The notes: generated by a model from the letters alone, not told the origin. A DNA stretch of 64,000 nucleotides from Streptomyces flavochromogenes (GCF_000717595.1 NZ_JNZO01000029.1:1-64000); one strand, 5' to 3'; shown: positions 35,060 to 46,194, counted from the first letter of the stretch. Program-made: numbers and translations.

Positions 35060-35557
35060 TCAGCCGGTGTACGGCTTCGCGCTGAGGATCTTGACCGTGG
35101 CCTTCTTGCCGTTCGGCAGCTCGTACTCGGCGTCGTCACCGGCCTTCTTGCCGTTGACGCCGACGCCGAGCGGCGACTGCGGCGAGTAGGTCTCGATGTC
35201 GCCGCTCGCGTACTCGCGGGAGGCGAGCAGGAAGGTCATCGTGTCGTTCTCGTCGCCGTCGAAGGCGATGGTGACGACCATGCCCGGCTCGACGACGCCG
35301 TCGTCCGCCGGTGCCTCGCCGACCTTGGCGTGCTCGAGGAGCTGGGTCAGCTGCCGGATGCGGAGCTCCTGCTTGCCCTGCTCCTCCTTGGCCGCGTGGT
35401 ACCCGCCGTTCTCGCGCAGGTCCCCCTCTTCGCGGGCGGCGGCGATCTTGATGGTGATCTCCGTGCGCGCGGGACCAGACAGGTACTCAAGCTCGTCCTT
35501 GAGCTTGTTGTACGCCTCCTGGGTGAGCCAGGTGACGTTGTCGCTGGTCTGGGTCAC
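35060..35557 (-). CDS. greA: Transcription elongation factor GreA
   Basis: The 165-residue factor rescues backtracked RNA polymerase by stimulating transcript cleavage. The N-terminal coiled coil carries the basic/acidic tip (EEGDLRENGGYHAAKEEQGKQELRIRQL); Asp and Glu of GDLREN-type tip are the catalytic acids. The C-terminal domain ends with SPLGVGVNGKKAGDDAEYELPNGKKATVKIL. GTG 35557 has GAGGAG upstream; the longer frame is not needed. Confidence 0.95.
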   Translation of the reverse strand: MTQTSDNVTWLTQEAYNKLKDELEYLSGPARTEITIKIAAAREEGDLRENGGYHAAKEEQGKQELRIRQLTQLLEHAKVGEAPADDGVVEPGMVVTIAFDGDENDTMTFLLASREYASGDIETYSPQSPLGVGVNGKKAGDDAEYELPNGKKATVKILSAKPYTG

Positions 35558-35746
35558 AGGTGCTCCTCGTAGGTACTGGGAATACAAAGCATCGCCCTAC
35601 ACGGGAAAGCTCTGCTGTCCCGGGTGGGCGAAACCACGAGCCTAACAATGAGTGGCGGAAAGCGGGAGGACATAACCATCGGGATGGCGTCACCCCAGGT
35701 CACCGGGGTGACTCGCCGGGACTCGACACCCGGTCCCTACCCACCG

Positions 35747-36148
35747 CTACCGAGCCGTACACCCCATGAGCTCCGCGCTGGTCGCGCGGGCGGTCGTGCG
35801 CAGCGAGTAGACGCGGTCGACCCGGGTCGCGGGGTCGTCGACCCGGACGTCCTTGCGGGCCACCTCGGCGCCGTCCTCGGAGCGGGAGCGCAGGGTGCAG
35901 ACGCCCTTGACGTCCTCGTCCTTGCGGATCTCCAGGTGCACCTGCACCTCGGTGGAGCTCACCACGTCGAACTTGATCATCTCGGCGCTGATCTTGCTGT
36001 CGACGACGTAGTGCCAGCCGAACCAGCCCATCAGGCCGAGGAAGAGGACGCCGAGCACCGCGCCCGTGATCTTGAGCTTGCGGTCGGCCGCCTCGTCCGC
36101 GGAGCGACCGTAACGCCCCTCGGGCAGCTGCTCTCGCACCGCGCTCAT
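35747..36148 (-). CDS. DUF4307 family membrane protein
   Basis: The 133-residue protein has a short cytosolic N-terminus (LPEGRYGRSADEAADRKLK, family hallmark GRYGR), one membrane helix (ITGAVLGVLFLGLMGWFGWHYV) and an extracytoplasmic domain with two cysteines (KGVCTLRSR, ELMGCTAR). It is conserved next to mca in actinobacteria, from memory. Function unknown. Confidence 0.85.
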   Translation of the reverse strand: MSAVREQLPEGRYGRSADEAADRKLKITGAVLGVLFLGLMGWFGWHYVVDSKISAEMIKFDVVSSTEVQVHLEIRKDEDVKGVCTLRSRSEDGAEVARKDVRVDDPATRVDRVYSLRTTARATSAELMGCTAR

Positions 36149-36181
36149 GATCGATCCTCTCGAAGCCGGGGGTGGCGGAAT

Positions 36182-36210
36182 TTTCACTCCCCCGATTCCG
36201 TCACTATAGA
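36182..36210 (+). promoter_or_regulatory. Candidate promoter of mca
   Basis: TATAGA (36205-36210) is preceded after 17 bases by TTTCAC (36182-36187) in an AT-richer patch, 36 bases before the TTG start of mca. Confidence 0.4.
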
Positions 36211-36246
36211 GACCACCCTCCGCGTCGAATCACTGAGGATCGAGTC

Positions 36247-37128
36247 TTGACTGAGCAGCTGCGACTGATGGCCGTTCACGCCCACCCCGACGACGAGTCG
36301 AGCAAGGGTGCGGCCACGATGGCCAAGTACGTGTCCGAGGGGGTGGACGTCATGGTCGTGACGTGCACGGGCGGCGAGCGCGGCTCGGTCCTGAACCCCC
36401 AGCTCCAGGGTGACGCCTATGTCGAGGCGAACATCCACGAGGTGCGCCGCAAGGAGATGGACGAGGCCCGCGAGATCCTCGGCGTCTCCCAGGAATGGCT
36501 GGGCTTCGTCGACTCGGGCCTGCCCGAGGGCGACCCGCTGCCGCCGCTCCCCGAGGGCTGCTTCGCCCTGGAGGACGTCGACACCGCGGCCGGGGAACTG
36601 GTCCGCAAGATCCGCTCCTTCCGTCCGCAGGTCGTCACGACCTACGACGAGAACGGCGGGTACCCGCACCCCGACCACATCATGACCCACAAGATCACGA
36701 TGGTGGCCTTCGACGGCGCGACCGACACCGAGAAGTACCCGGAGGCCGAGTTCGGCCCGGTCTGGCAGCCCCTGAAGCTCTACTACAACCAGGGCTTCAA
36801 CCGGCCCAGGACCGTCGCCCTGCACGAGGCGCTCCTCGCGCGCGGCCTGGAGTCCCCGTACGGCGAGTGGCTGGAGCGCTGGAAGGAGTTCGGCGGCAAG
36901 GAGCGGACGCTGACCACGCACGTCCCCTGCGCGGACTTCTTCGAGATCCGCGACAAGGCCCTGATCGCCCACCGCACCCAGATCGACCCCGACGGCGGCT
37001 GGTTCCGCGTCCCGATGGACATCCAGAAGGAGGTCTGGCCGACGGAGGAGTACGAGCTCAGCAAGGCGCTGGTGCCGACCTCCCTCCCCGAGGAAGATCT
37101 CTTCGCGGGCATCCGCGACAATGCCTGA
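36247..37128 (+). CDS. mca: Mycothiol S-conjugate amidase
   Basis: The 293-residue zinc hydrolase cleaves mycothiol-drug conjugates to a mercapturic acid, which is exported, and GlcN-Ins, which is recycled. The LmbE-fold zinc motif HAHPDDES is at residues 11-18, with the third ligand in GGYPHPDH. The KEMDEAREILG and TYDENGGYPHPDHIMTH segments match Mca rather than MshB. The start is TTG at 36247 with GAGGA 8 bases before it, giving an N-terminus LTEQLRLMAVHAHP that fits homologues. Confidence 0.93.
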   Translation: MTEQLRLMAVHAHPDDESSKGAATMAKYVSEGVDVMVVTCTGGERGSVLNPQLQGDAYVEANIHEVRRKEMDEAREILGVSQEWLGFVDSGLPEGDPLPPLPEGCFALEDVDTAAGELVRKIRSFRPQVVTTYDENGGYPHPDHIMTHKITMVAFDGATDTEKYPEAEFGPVWQPLKLYYNQGFNRPRTVALHEALLARGLESPYGEWLERWKEFGGKERTLTTHVPCADFFEIRDKALIAHRTQIDPDGGWFRVPMDIQKEVWPTEEYELSKALVPTSLPEEDLFAGIRDNA

Positions 37129-37129
37129 C

Positions 37130-37366
37130 ATGAGCGCACACCTGGCACTGACCCAGCTTGTCCCCTTCGCCGCCGAAGAGCTGGACGAGAACAAGGTGAC
37201 CCCCGGCGTCCTCGGCTTCGTCGTCTTCGCGGTGCTGGCCGTCGCGGTCTGGCAGCTGATGAAGTCGATGAACCGCCACATGGGCAAGGTCACCTTCGAG
37301 GAGGCCCCCGACCCGGCCGTCGCCTCGGAGACCCCGGCCCCCTCGGCCGGTCCCGCCGGCAAGTAG
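37130..37366 (+). CDS. Small membrane protein downstream of mca
   Basis: The 78-residue protein has one membrane helix (VTPGVLGFVVFAVLAVAVWQLMKSMNRHM) after a 27-residue N-terminus and ends in a Pro/Ala-rich tail. It starts one base after the mca stop (or overlaps it if ATG 37121 is used), so the two are co-translated. Role unknown; a link to mycothiol recycling or conjugate export is only suggested by position. Confidence 0.8.
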   Translation: MSAHLALTQLVPFAAEELDENKVTPGVLGFVVFAVLAVAVWQLMKSMNRHMGKVTFEEAPDPAVASETPAPSAGPAGK

Positions 37367-37372
37367 CCGACC

Positions 37373-37413
37373 CGCCCCCGGGCCCGTACCCCAGCGGTAC
37401 GGGCCCGGGGGCG
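37373..37413. terminator. Bidirectional hairpin terminator
   Basis: An 18-base-pair perfect stem, CGCCCCCGGGCCCGTACC and its complement, with a 5-base loop between the mca operon and the convergent STAND gene. Confidence 0.8.
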
Positions 37414-37477
37414 CCGTCGTGCGACGGCGGGCCACTCCCGTGGCACGGCCCGGGGCCGCCGCCCCGGAACGGCGGGG

Positions 37478-40400
37478 CTACCCCACCGGCACCCCCAGGA
37501 CCTCCCGGGCGTGCCGGTTCGGCACCATGCCCAGGTCCCAGGCCTGCCAGGGCGTCGACGGGTGGATGCCCCGGCCCAGGATCACCGTGTACGCCTCCGC
37601 GCAGTCGTCGAGCCGCGGGTCCCGCGCCGGATGCCGGTCCGCGATCAGCGCGGCGAGCTCCTCGCGCGCCGTGACCGTCCCCGGCTCCGGGCTCCCCGGG
37701 ACCGCGTGCGGGAGCAGCGTGCAGCGCAGGAAGCGCGCCCAGTCCGCGCCCCGCAGGTCGCCGTACGAGCCGAACAGCGCGCGGGCCTCGTCGCACAGCC
37801 CGAGCGCCTGCGGCACCCGGGCGTTGCCGGCGTCGATGATCGCCAGCTCCAGGGAGGTCCAGGCCTCCCCGTGCGGCAGCCCGATCCGTTGGAAGTCGGC
37901 CCGCGCGTCCACGAGCAGCTGCCGGGCGAAGCCCGAATTGCGCAGACCGCCGGTGCGGGCCGCGAGCTGGTCACGAGTGACCCTCCCCGAATGGTGCCGG
38001 GCACTGGCCAGCCCGTACACGTCCCGCATCCGCGAGAACATCGTCCGCGCCCGGCCCAGCTCCCGCACCGCGTCGTCCCGGTCGCCGCGCTCCTCCAGCG
38101 CATGGGCCAGGTGGAACAGCGTCCACGCCTCCCCGCGCGCGTCCTCCTGCTCCCGGTGCCGGGCGAGCGCCCCGCGCAGCCCCTCGACGGCCGGCTCCGC
38201 GTCCCCGGCGGCGAGCCGCGCCCGGGCCAGCTGGGTCAGCGCCCAGGCCTCGCCGCGCCCGTCATGGATCCGCCCGTAGCCGTCGAGGGCCTCCCGCAGC
38301 CCGGCCTCCGCGCCCGGCACGTCACCCCGCAGCAGCAGCACCTGACCCCGCTGGAAGTGCGCCCACGCCTGGCCGTGCGGGGACTCGTGCTCCCGGTGCA
38401 GCGCGAGCGACCGGTCGAGCAGCGCCGTCGCCTCCGCCAGGTTCCCCCGGTCCCGCTCCACGGCCGCGAGCGCGTGCAGCGTCCAGCCCCGGTCGGCGGC
38501 GAGCGCCGCCGGCTCCTGGAGCGCGAGCGCCTCCCGCAGCCGGGCCGCCGCGTCCGTGAGCCGGCCCTGGTGGTGCAGGGTGATGCCGAGCGAGCAGAGC
38601 GCGAGCGCCGCCCCCGGGTCCTGGTGGGCCTCCTGGTAGAGCGACACCACGGACGTCAGGGTCGTCCGTGCCTTGTCGAGCTCGCCCAGCTGCCGGGCCG
38701 CGATGCCGGTCCGCCACTGCACCGAGCGGGACAGCTGGCCCTGCCCGACGGACTCGGCCAGTTCGTTGATCTCGCCGAGCCGGTAGAGGTCGCCGCGCAG
38801 CAGGCAGTAGTCGCAGAGCGCGCCCAGCAGATCGAGCACGGTCTGCTGGTCGACGCCCTCCGTGTGCCGCAGGGCCGCCGTGATGAAGCTGGACTCCTCG
38901 TCGAGCCAGCTCAAGGCCGCCTCCAGGGAACCGAACCCGTGCCCGTCGAAACGGTCGGCGCGGGTCGACATCTTGCCGTCGACCATCCGGATCACCGCGT
39001 CCGCGAGCTCCGCGTAGTTCCGTATCAACCGCTCCTGCGCCGCCGCGATCTCCGCAGTGTCCTCCTCGTCGAGGAGCCGTACCGCCGCGAAGCCGCGGAC
39101 CGCGTCGTGCAGCCGGTAACGCTCCCCACGCACCGGGGCGAGCAGCCCCGCCGCGGCCAGCTCCCGCAGCAGCCGGGCGCCCTCGGCGCCGCTCCCGTCG
39201 AGCAGCGCGGCGGCGGCCGCGGCGCCGAGGGAGGCACGTCCGGCGAGCGACAGCCGCCGGAGCAGCCGTCTCGCCTCGTCGTCGAGATCGACGAAGTACC
39301 GTGCCCACAGGGCGCGTTCGACCGGGGCATCGCCCCACCCCGGCCGGCCCAGCACCTCCGCGAGATCGTCCATGGACCGCCGTCCCAACAGGGAACCCGC
39401 CGCCCGCAGCGCCAGCGGAAGCCCGCCGCACAGCTCCCGGATACGGTCGAGCGCCTCCGCGTCGTACGGCTCGGGGGCCATAGCCCCGCCCGCCGCCCGC
39501 AACAGCTCCTCCGCCCCGGCCGCGTCGAGCGCCGCGACCGGCAGGACGTGCGCGACCACGTCCCCCAGGTCCAGCGGCTCCCGGCAGGTCACCAGGATTA
39601 GGCTCTCCGAGCGCTCCGGGAGCAGCGCCCGCACCTGGGCCGCGTCCACGGCGTCGTCCAGGATCACCGTCACCGGCACCCCGGTCAGCTGCCGCTGGTA
39701 CAACTCCGTGAGCCGCGCCACCTGCCGGTCGGCCGTGGCGCCCTCCCGGAAGAGGAGCCGCTCGCGCGGGGCCCCGAGCCGGTTGAGCAGGTGGAGCAGC
39801 GCCTCCCTGGTCGCGAGTGGCCGCTCGCCGCTCGCGCCGCCGCGCAGGTCCACCACGCACGCGCCGCGGAACTGGTCGCGGAGCGCGTGCGCCGCCCGTA
39901 CCGCGAGCGCCGTCCGCCCGGACCCGGGCTCGCCGTGCAGCAGGACCACCGTCGGCCGGGTCTCCGCCGAGGCGCGCCCCGTCTGCACCCACCGGGTGAT
40001 CCGTGCCAGCTCCTCCCGCCGGCCCGCGAAATCCCCACCGGGGTCGGGCAGATGCCCGAAGGAACGCTCCAGTACGGCCCGTCGCCGGGCCGCCGCGCTC
40101 CGATCGGCCCCGCGCAGCCGCTCGGGCCGCGACGCCGCCGCCCGTCGGTCCCAGGAGGACCTGTTCTCGGGGTCGTCCGGCAGCGGGCCCCGCCCGCTCC
40201 CGACGCCGACCCCGCCGACCCCACCGGCCCCGCCGGACCGGTCTCCCGCCTCCGCCGGGGGTACGTCCCCGTTCCCGCCGGCCTGCGACACCCGCTCGCG
40301 CTCCAGGAACGGGCGCATGCCCCGTAGCTCCAGAGCCGTCATCCAGCGGACCCGCGCCGCCTCGACGGCACCGTCCGGCACCGCCGTTGCCGTGGCCGCC

Positions 40401-40807
40401 GTCGGCGCGACCGGCCCGGGCCGTCCCGCGGTCGCCCTGAGCACCGTCGCCGCCGCGCCCGCCACCGCCACCACCGCGCCCGCGCCGAGCGCGGTCCCGG
40501 CCGTCGTGCCGAGCGCCAGGTCCGCGCCGACCGCGGCGACGGCCGCGACTCCGGCGACGAGCGCGGGACCGCCGAACACCGGCCCGGAGGAACGGTTCGC
40601 CGCGGTCCGGGCGCCGGCCTCCCCCTCCTCCACGGCCCGTACGTACGCGGCGTACTCCTCGCCCGCGCCCGCCGCCATCGAGTCCAGCGCGGCCCGGCCC
40701 CGGGCGAGCAGGGCCTCCGCGCCCGCCCGGCTCCCGGAGTTCCGCAACTCCTCCTCCACAGCCCGTTCCCACAGCCGCTCAGCCTCGGCCCGATGGCTGT
40801 CCCGCAT
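37478..40807 (-). CDS. STAND-family (NB-ARC-like) ATPase with TPR array
   Basis: The 1,109-residue protein looks like a signal-transducing ATPase. Residues about 1-250 form a leader domain with a hydrophobic pair of helices near 75-125, then a Gly/Pro linker. The nucleotide-binding domain begins near 280 with VVLLHGEPGSGRTALAVRAA; the invariant Walker A lysine is replaced by Arg. VTVILDDAVDAAQV is the Walker B strand, and CGGLPLALRAAGSLLG is the GLPL motif. From about 640 on there are at least ten TPR-type helical repeats. Family members sense ligands and switch on partners; the target here is unknown. Confidence 0.85.
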   Translation of the reverse strand: MRDSHRAEAERLWERAVEEELRNSGSRAGAEALLARGRAALDSMAAGAGEEYAAYVRAVEEGEAGARTAANRSSGPVFGGPALVAGVAAVAAVGADLALGTTAGTALGAGAVVAVAGAAATVLRATAGRPGPVAPTAATATAVPDGAVEAARVRWMTALELRGMRPFLERERVSQAGGNGDVPPAEAGDRSGGAGGVGGVGVGSGRGPLPDDPENRSSWDRRAAASRPERLRGADRSAAARRRAVLERSFGHLPDPGGDFAGRREELARITRWVQTGRASAETRPTVVLLHGEPGSGRTALAVRAAHALRDQFRGACVVDLRGGASGERPLATREALLHLLNRLGAPRERLLFREGATADRQVARLTELYQRQLTGVPVTVILDDAVDAAQVRALLPERSESLILVTCREPLDLGDVVAHVLPVAALDAAGAEELLRAAGGAMAPEPYDAEALDRIRELCGGLPLALRAAGSLLGRRSMDDLAEVLGRPGWGDAPVERALWARYFVDLDDEARRLLRRLSLAGRASLGAAAAAALLDGSGAEGARLLRELAAAGLLAPVRGERYRLHDAVRGFAAVRLLDEEDTAEIAAAQERLIRNYAELADAVIRMVDGKMSTRADRFDGHGFGSLEAALSWLDEESSFITAALRHTEGVDQQTVLDLLGALCDYCLLRGDLYRLGEINELAESVGQGQLSRSVQWRTGIAARQLGELDKARTTLTSVVSLYQEAHQDPGAALALCSLGITLHHQGRLTDAAARLREALALQEPAALAADRGWTLHALAAVERDRGNLAEATALLDRSLALHREHESPHGQAWAHFQRGQVLLLRGDVPGAEAGLREALDGYGRIHDGRGEAWALTQLARARLAAGDAEPAVEGLRGALARHREQEDARGEAWTLFHLAHALEERGDRDDAVRELGRARTMFSRMRDVYGLASARHHSGRVTRDQLAARTGGLRNSGFARQLLVDARADFQRIGLPHGEAWTSLELAIIDAGNARVPQALGLCDEARALFGSYGDLRGADWARFLRCTLLPHAVPGSPEPGTVTAREELAALIADRHPARDPRLDDCAEAYTVILGRGIHPSTPWQAWDLGMVPNRHAREVLGVPVG

Positions 40808-41108
40808 CTGCGTCCCCCTCCGCGCGTGCCCGACCGTCCGTCCCTGAGGCCCTGTCAGACCCCGGTCCGTGCGCGTCCAGTGTGCTGTGCGGGGCGTGAT
40901 GGCGCGAGAGCGGAGTACGGAGGGGAGGGCTGCGGTGGGCCGGTCGGCAGGGCGCACTCACCGTGTTCCACGACCGCCTGGGCTACGCCGGCGGAGATCC
41001 GGCTGACGGCACGGATCGCGGTTCTGGAGGTGACGGGCGTCGACGGGTCGTACGGGGGAGAGCCCGCACCACGCGCTCCCGGGAGATGCCGGTCGTTCCG
41101 GAGCGGCG
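40808..41108. other. Intergenic region before the ABC transporter remnant
   Basis: About 300 bases divergent between the STAND gene and the transporter remnant. No gene with a proper start and ribosome site is seen, and no strong hairpin. It probably holds the promoter of the STAND gene. Confidence 0.4.
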
Positions 41109-42054
41109 GTGAGCGACGTGCCGGCGATCGCCGCCGAGGACGCCACGGTCGTCCTCGACGGGACCACCCTCCTCGCGCCGACGACGTTCGAGGTGATGCC
41201 CGGCGCTTTCTGGTGCCTCACCGGAAGCAACGGCTCCGGGAAGACGACCCTCCTGCGGGCCTTCCTGGGCAGCCGCAGGCTGACGGACGGCGCCGTCCTC
41301 GTGCGCGGCGAGAGCGTCGACATGGCCAGGCCCCGGCACCGGCGCCTGATCGCCTCGCTCGTCGAACCGATCCCCGTCGCCCGTGACATCACGCTCCGCG
41401 AGCAGGTGACCCTGGTCGCCGCCTCCTGGTACGGCAACACCACGGAGACCGCCGAACGCGCCGACGAGGCGCGGCCACCTCGCCCAGGGTGCGGTCCGCG
41501 CGGCCCGCACCCGGGGGCGCGCGATCGCTGCCGCGGTGTTCCTGCCGGCCGGCGGCGCCCTGCTGACGCTCGGCGTCGCCGAGCCGGACGCCCGCCTCGC
41601 GACCCTGTCCTGGACGGCCGGCGCGGTCGGCGTGCACCTGGGGTCCGGGTGGGTCGGCGAGAGCCGGCGCGGACTGCGTGACGAACCGACCCTTGCCCCG
41701 CTGCTCGGGGAGGGGTGGGGCGGGATGCTCGCCCGCACCCTGGCCTGGCCCGCCGTCGCCGTGGTGCTCGCGCTGGGCGCCAGGTTCCTGCGCGAGATGA
41801 AGACGAACCTGCCCGTCGCACTGCTCCTTCCCGTCGTCACGCCGCTGGGCGACCTCTCCGCCCTCCGCGTCTTCGTGTGGCAGTTCGACGGACTCGTCGT
41901 CGTCCTGGCCGGCGTCCTCGTGATGAACGGGACGCCGTCCGCGTCCGGCGCCGCGCTGGTCGCGCTCGGTGCGGCCGCCTGCTGCGTCTGGGCGGGCCTG
42001 CGCCGCACCGGGTGGTCCCTCCGGCCCTTCGTCACCCGTCTCGGCCGGGTGTAG
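41109..42054 (+). pseudogene. ABC transporter remnant: ATPase N-terminus fused out of frame to permease C-terminus
   Basis: From the GTG at 41109 the first 120 codons are a good ABC ATPase start (TTLLAPTTFEVMPGAFWCLTGSNGSGKTTLLRAFLGS, Walker A intact). The signature motif, Walker B and switch region are absent. Near 41470 the sense of the sequence moves to the next frame, where HLAQGAVRAARTRGRAIAAAVFLP and three or more membrane segments (LARTLAWPAVAVVLALGARFL, LPVALLLPVVTPLGDL) look like the end of a membrane subunit. The simplest reading is one internal deletion of over 1 kb that fused two neighbouring genes with a frameshift. Confidence 0.65.
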
Positions 42055-42136
42055 CGACGCCCCACGGGAGTGGCCCCCGGTCCGCCGGGGGCACGGGTCG
42101 CGCGCGACTCCGGGGCGGCAGGGCAGGATGGACTCC

Positions 42137-44158
<2,022 letters not shown>

Positions 44159-44175
44159 GGCCTCCGGAACGGGGA

Positions 44176-44213
44176 CGGCCCCGCGACCCCTCCGAGGAGG
44201 GGCGGCGGGGCCG
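44176..44213. terminator. Convergent hairpin terminator
   Basis: CGGCCCCGC-CCCCTCC pairs with the downstream AGGGG-GCGGGGCCG blocks around a GAGG loop, between the SSP20 gene and the leftward rodlin. Confidence 0.6.
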
Positions 44214-44234
44214 CACCGTGCCGGGCGTCGTCGC

Positions 44235-44642
44235 TCAGCTGTTGCCGGCGCCGTTGCCGGACAGCACGGGGATGTCGCTGAGGATGTGCGACAGCGGCTC
44301 GTCACCCTTGGCCTGGGTGGAGTTCTCGGTGCACTGCTGGTTCTGCGGGGAGGACAGGACGTTGACGTCCTGGACCGCGATCGGGATGAGGCCGATGAGC
44401 GAACCGGCGTTGACCTTGGCCGGCAGGCCGACGCACGGCTTGTTCAGGGAGCCCTGAACGAGCGCGAACTGCGGGCTCATGTTGCCGTGGGTGGCCGAGT
44501 TGCCGAACTCCTGGTGGGCGCCGTTGCCGCTGAGCGACGTGGTGCCGCCGTCGTCGGCGATGGCGAGCGCCTGTCCGGCACCCGCCGCCGTCGCGCCGAG
44601 CACCGACGCGGCCACAGCAGCCGTAGCCAACAGCTTCTTCAT
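44235..44642 (-). CDS. rdl: Rodlin 1
   Basis: The 135-residue secreted rodlin is one of the proteins that arrange chaplin fibrils into the rodlet layer on aerial hyphae and spores. The signal peptide MKKLLATAAVAASVLGATAAGAGQALA is followed by [43 protein letters not shown] and the highly conserved [32 protein letters not shown] core. The two cysteines (about residues 75 and 107) are kept. A CGGAAC-N17-GTTGA promoter lies about 50 bases upstream. Confidence 0.95.
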   Translation of the reverse strand: MKKLLATAAVAASVLGATAAGAGQALAIADDGGTTSLSGNGAHQEFGNSATHGNMSPQFALVQGSLNKPCVGLPAKVNAGSLIGLIPIAVQDVNVLSSPQNQQCTENSTQAKGDEPLSHILSDIPVLSGNGAGNS

Positions 44643-44690
44643 TGTTCAGGCCTTTCGGATCGTGGCCCGCTGAGTGCCGAGCCGTGCTGA

Positions 44691-44718
44691 TCAACTGGTC
44701 AGCGGTGCGGAGGTTCCG
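44691..44718 (-). promoter_or_regulatory. Rodlin 1 promoter, CGGAAC-N17-GTTGA
   Basis: On the minus strand CGGAAC (44713-44718) and GTTGA (44691-44695) are 17 bases apart, about 50 bases before the rodlin ATG. The same arrangement precedes the two other rodlins. Rodlin and chaplin genes are known sigma-BldN targets. Confidence 0.65.
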
Positions 44719-44736
44719 CGAAGTCCACCGGACGGA

Positions 44737-45777
44737 CTACGGGCAGATGAGCGAAGCGCCAGGCGTCGGCCGGTAGGTGCCGACGGAGATCTGGCTGGGC
44801 GCGACCTCGTCGGCCGCCGGCAGTGGCCGGTCCTCGCGCAGCCGCAGGAAGACCTCGGCCGCCCCCTCCTCGTCCCAGGCGAGGGTGGACCCGACACCGG
44901 CGATGTCCGGGTTGAAGCCGCGTACGGGCACGGTGGCGAACTCCGTACGGTCCGGGGGCAGGTCCCGCAGCCGCCCGGCGAGCGCGAGCAGCTCGGTCGC
45001 GGAGATCCCTCGTTCGGCGGCGCCCGTCCCGCGGAGGGTCTCCGCGAAGTCCCGCAGCCGGCCGGGATCGTCGAGGATGCCCTCGCGGAGCCGCTCCAGG
45101 GTGTTCACCACGAACTTCTGCTGCTTCTGGATGCGGCCGAAGTCCATCTGCCCGTCGGCCTTCCGCGACCGCACGTACTGGAGGGCCTCGCCACCGCCGA
45201 CCGGTTTGGTCCCGGGCTGCAGGTCGATGCCGGTGGCCGGGTCCTTGAGGGCCTTCTCCGTACAGATGGGGACCCCGCCGTCGACGCGGTCCACGGTGTC
45301 CATGAAGCGCCGGAAGTCGATCTCCAGGTAGCGGTGGACGGGCAGTCCCGTCATCGACTCGACGGTCTCCACGGCGAAGGAGGAACCGCCTTCCGCCCAG
45401 GCTCCGTTGATCTTGGCCTGGTGGGCGGCGTGCAGCTTTCCGGTGCGCCGGTCGCGGTGTTGGTCGGGGAAGGAGGTGAGCGAGTCGCGGGGCAGGCTCA
45501 CCACGTCGACCCGGTCGTTCTCGGCCGAGACGTGCACGAGCATCATCACGTCCGTGCAGTCGCACTCCTTCCCGCCGAGCCGGAAACGTTCCTTCTCCTC
45601 CTCGGTGACTCCCTTGCGGCTGTCGATGCCGACCACCAGGAGGTTCAGCCCCTTGTCGGGGGCGGGGAGACCGGTGGGGACGGCGGCGAAGGCGGCGGGA
45701 GCGAGGGCGGCGAGGGCGGCGAGCGCCGCCGGGACGAGCAGCGGACGTCGGGGGCGCCGTGTTCGTGGGAATTTCAT
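44737..45777 (-). CDS. LytR-CpsA-Psr (LCP) family glycopolymer transferase
   Basis: The 346-residue exported protein starts MKFPRTRRPRRPLLVPAALAALAALAPAAFA (signal or anchor). The LCP domain follows: LLVVGIDSRKG, DVMMLVHVSAENDRVDVVSLPRDSL, KINGAWAEGGSSFAVETVESMTGLPVHRYLEIDFRRFMDTVDRVDGGVPIC and ALQYVRSRK...DFGRIQKQQKFV, including the arginines that hold the polyprenyl pyrophosphate. LCP enzymes attach teichoic acids, capsules or other glycans to the wall. Next to rodlins and an exopolysaccharide operon, it may anchor that polymer; this is inference. Confidence 0.9.
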   Translation of the reverse strand: MKFPRTRRPRRPLLVPAALAALAALAPAAFAAVPTGLPAPDKGLNLLVVGIDSRKGVTEEEKERFRLGGKECDCTDVMMLVHVSAENDRVDVVSLPRDSLTSFPDQHRDRRTGKLHAAHQAKINGAWAEGGSSFAVETVESMTGLPVHRYLEIDFRRFMDTVDRVDGGVPICTEKALKDPATGIDLQPGTKPVGGGEALQYVRSRKADGQMDFGRIQKQQKFVVNTLERLREGILDDPGRLRDFAETLRGTGAAERGISATELLALAGRLRDLPPDRTEFATVPVRGFNPDIAGVGSTLAWDEEGAAEVFLRLREDRPLPAADEVAPSQISVGTYRPTPGASLICP

Positions 45778-45895
45778 GCCCGCACGGTAATTCGATCGCT
45801 CTCGCACACAGATACACGACGCGACATGAACAGGACGAATCACTCTCCTGCGGCGCCTGTGGAATGATGCGGGAATCGCAGCGGAAGGAGCGAAG

Positions 45896-46102
45896 ATGGC
45901 GCCGGATCCCGGGAAATGGGAACGGATGGCCTTCATTCCGAAGAGCCGATATGTGAGCGACCCGCCCCCAGTCGACCGCACACCATTCCCCCTCTATTCC
46001 TCACTCGTGACCCAGTGGGTGCAGGCGGGCCGGACGGTACCGGGGATGCCCGATCGTGAATGGGAACGCCTGATGGCCACGCCGGTCTGGCCGACCTGGT
46101 AG
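45896..46102 (+). CDS. Small hypothetical protein (68 residues)
   Basis: The frame MAPDPGKWERMAFIPKSRYVSDPPPVDRTPFPLYSSLVTQWVQ continues to DREWERLMATPVWPTW. A good AAGGAG ribosome site lies 6 bases upstream. It has no signal peptide or membrane segment and is rich in Trp and Pro. I recall similar small proteins in other Streptomyces, without known function. A hairpin terminator follows at 46136. Confidence 0.6.
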   Translation: MAPDPGKWERMAFIPKSRYVSDPPPVDRTPFPLYSSLVTQWVQAGRTVPGMPDREWERLMATPVWPTW

Positions 46103-46135
46103 CGACGGGCCGGGCCGGCACGGAGCAGACGCGGA

Positions 46136-46161
46136 AGGGGCCGCCCCGGAGGGCGGCCCCT
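46136..46161. terminator. Convergent hairpin terminator
   Basis: AGGGGCCGCCC and GGGCGGCCCCT pair around a CGGA loop between the small protein gene and rodlin 2. Confidence 0.75.
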
Positions 46162-46194
46162 GACGTGTGAACGTCGTCGCGCGAAGGCGGAACG

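Noticed and set aside
37511..39601. 696-codon rightward frame over the STAND gene
   Set aside because: Antisense shadow; no start or family, and the opposite strand encodes recognisable TPRs and NB-ARC motifs.
40808..41108. Possible small gene between the STAND gene and the transporter remnant
   Set aside because: No frame has both a ribosome site and plausible protein composition.
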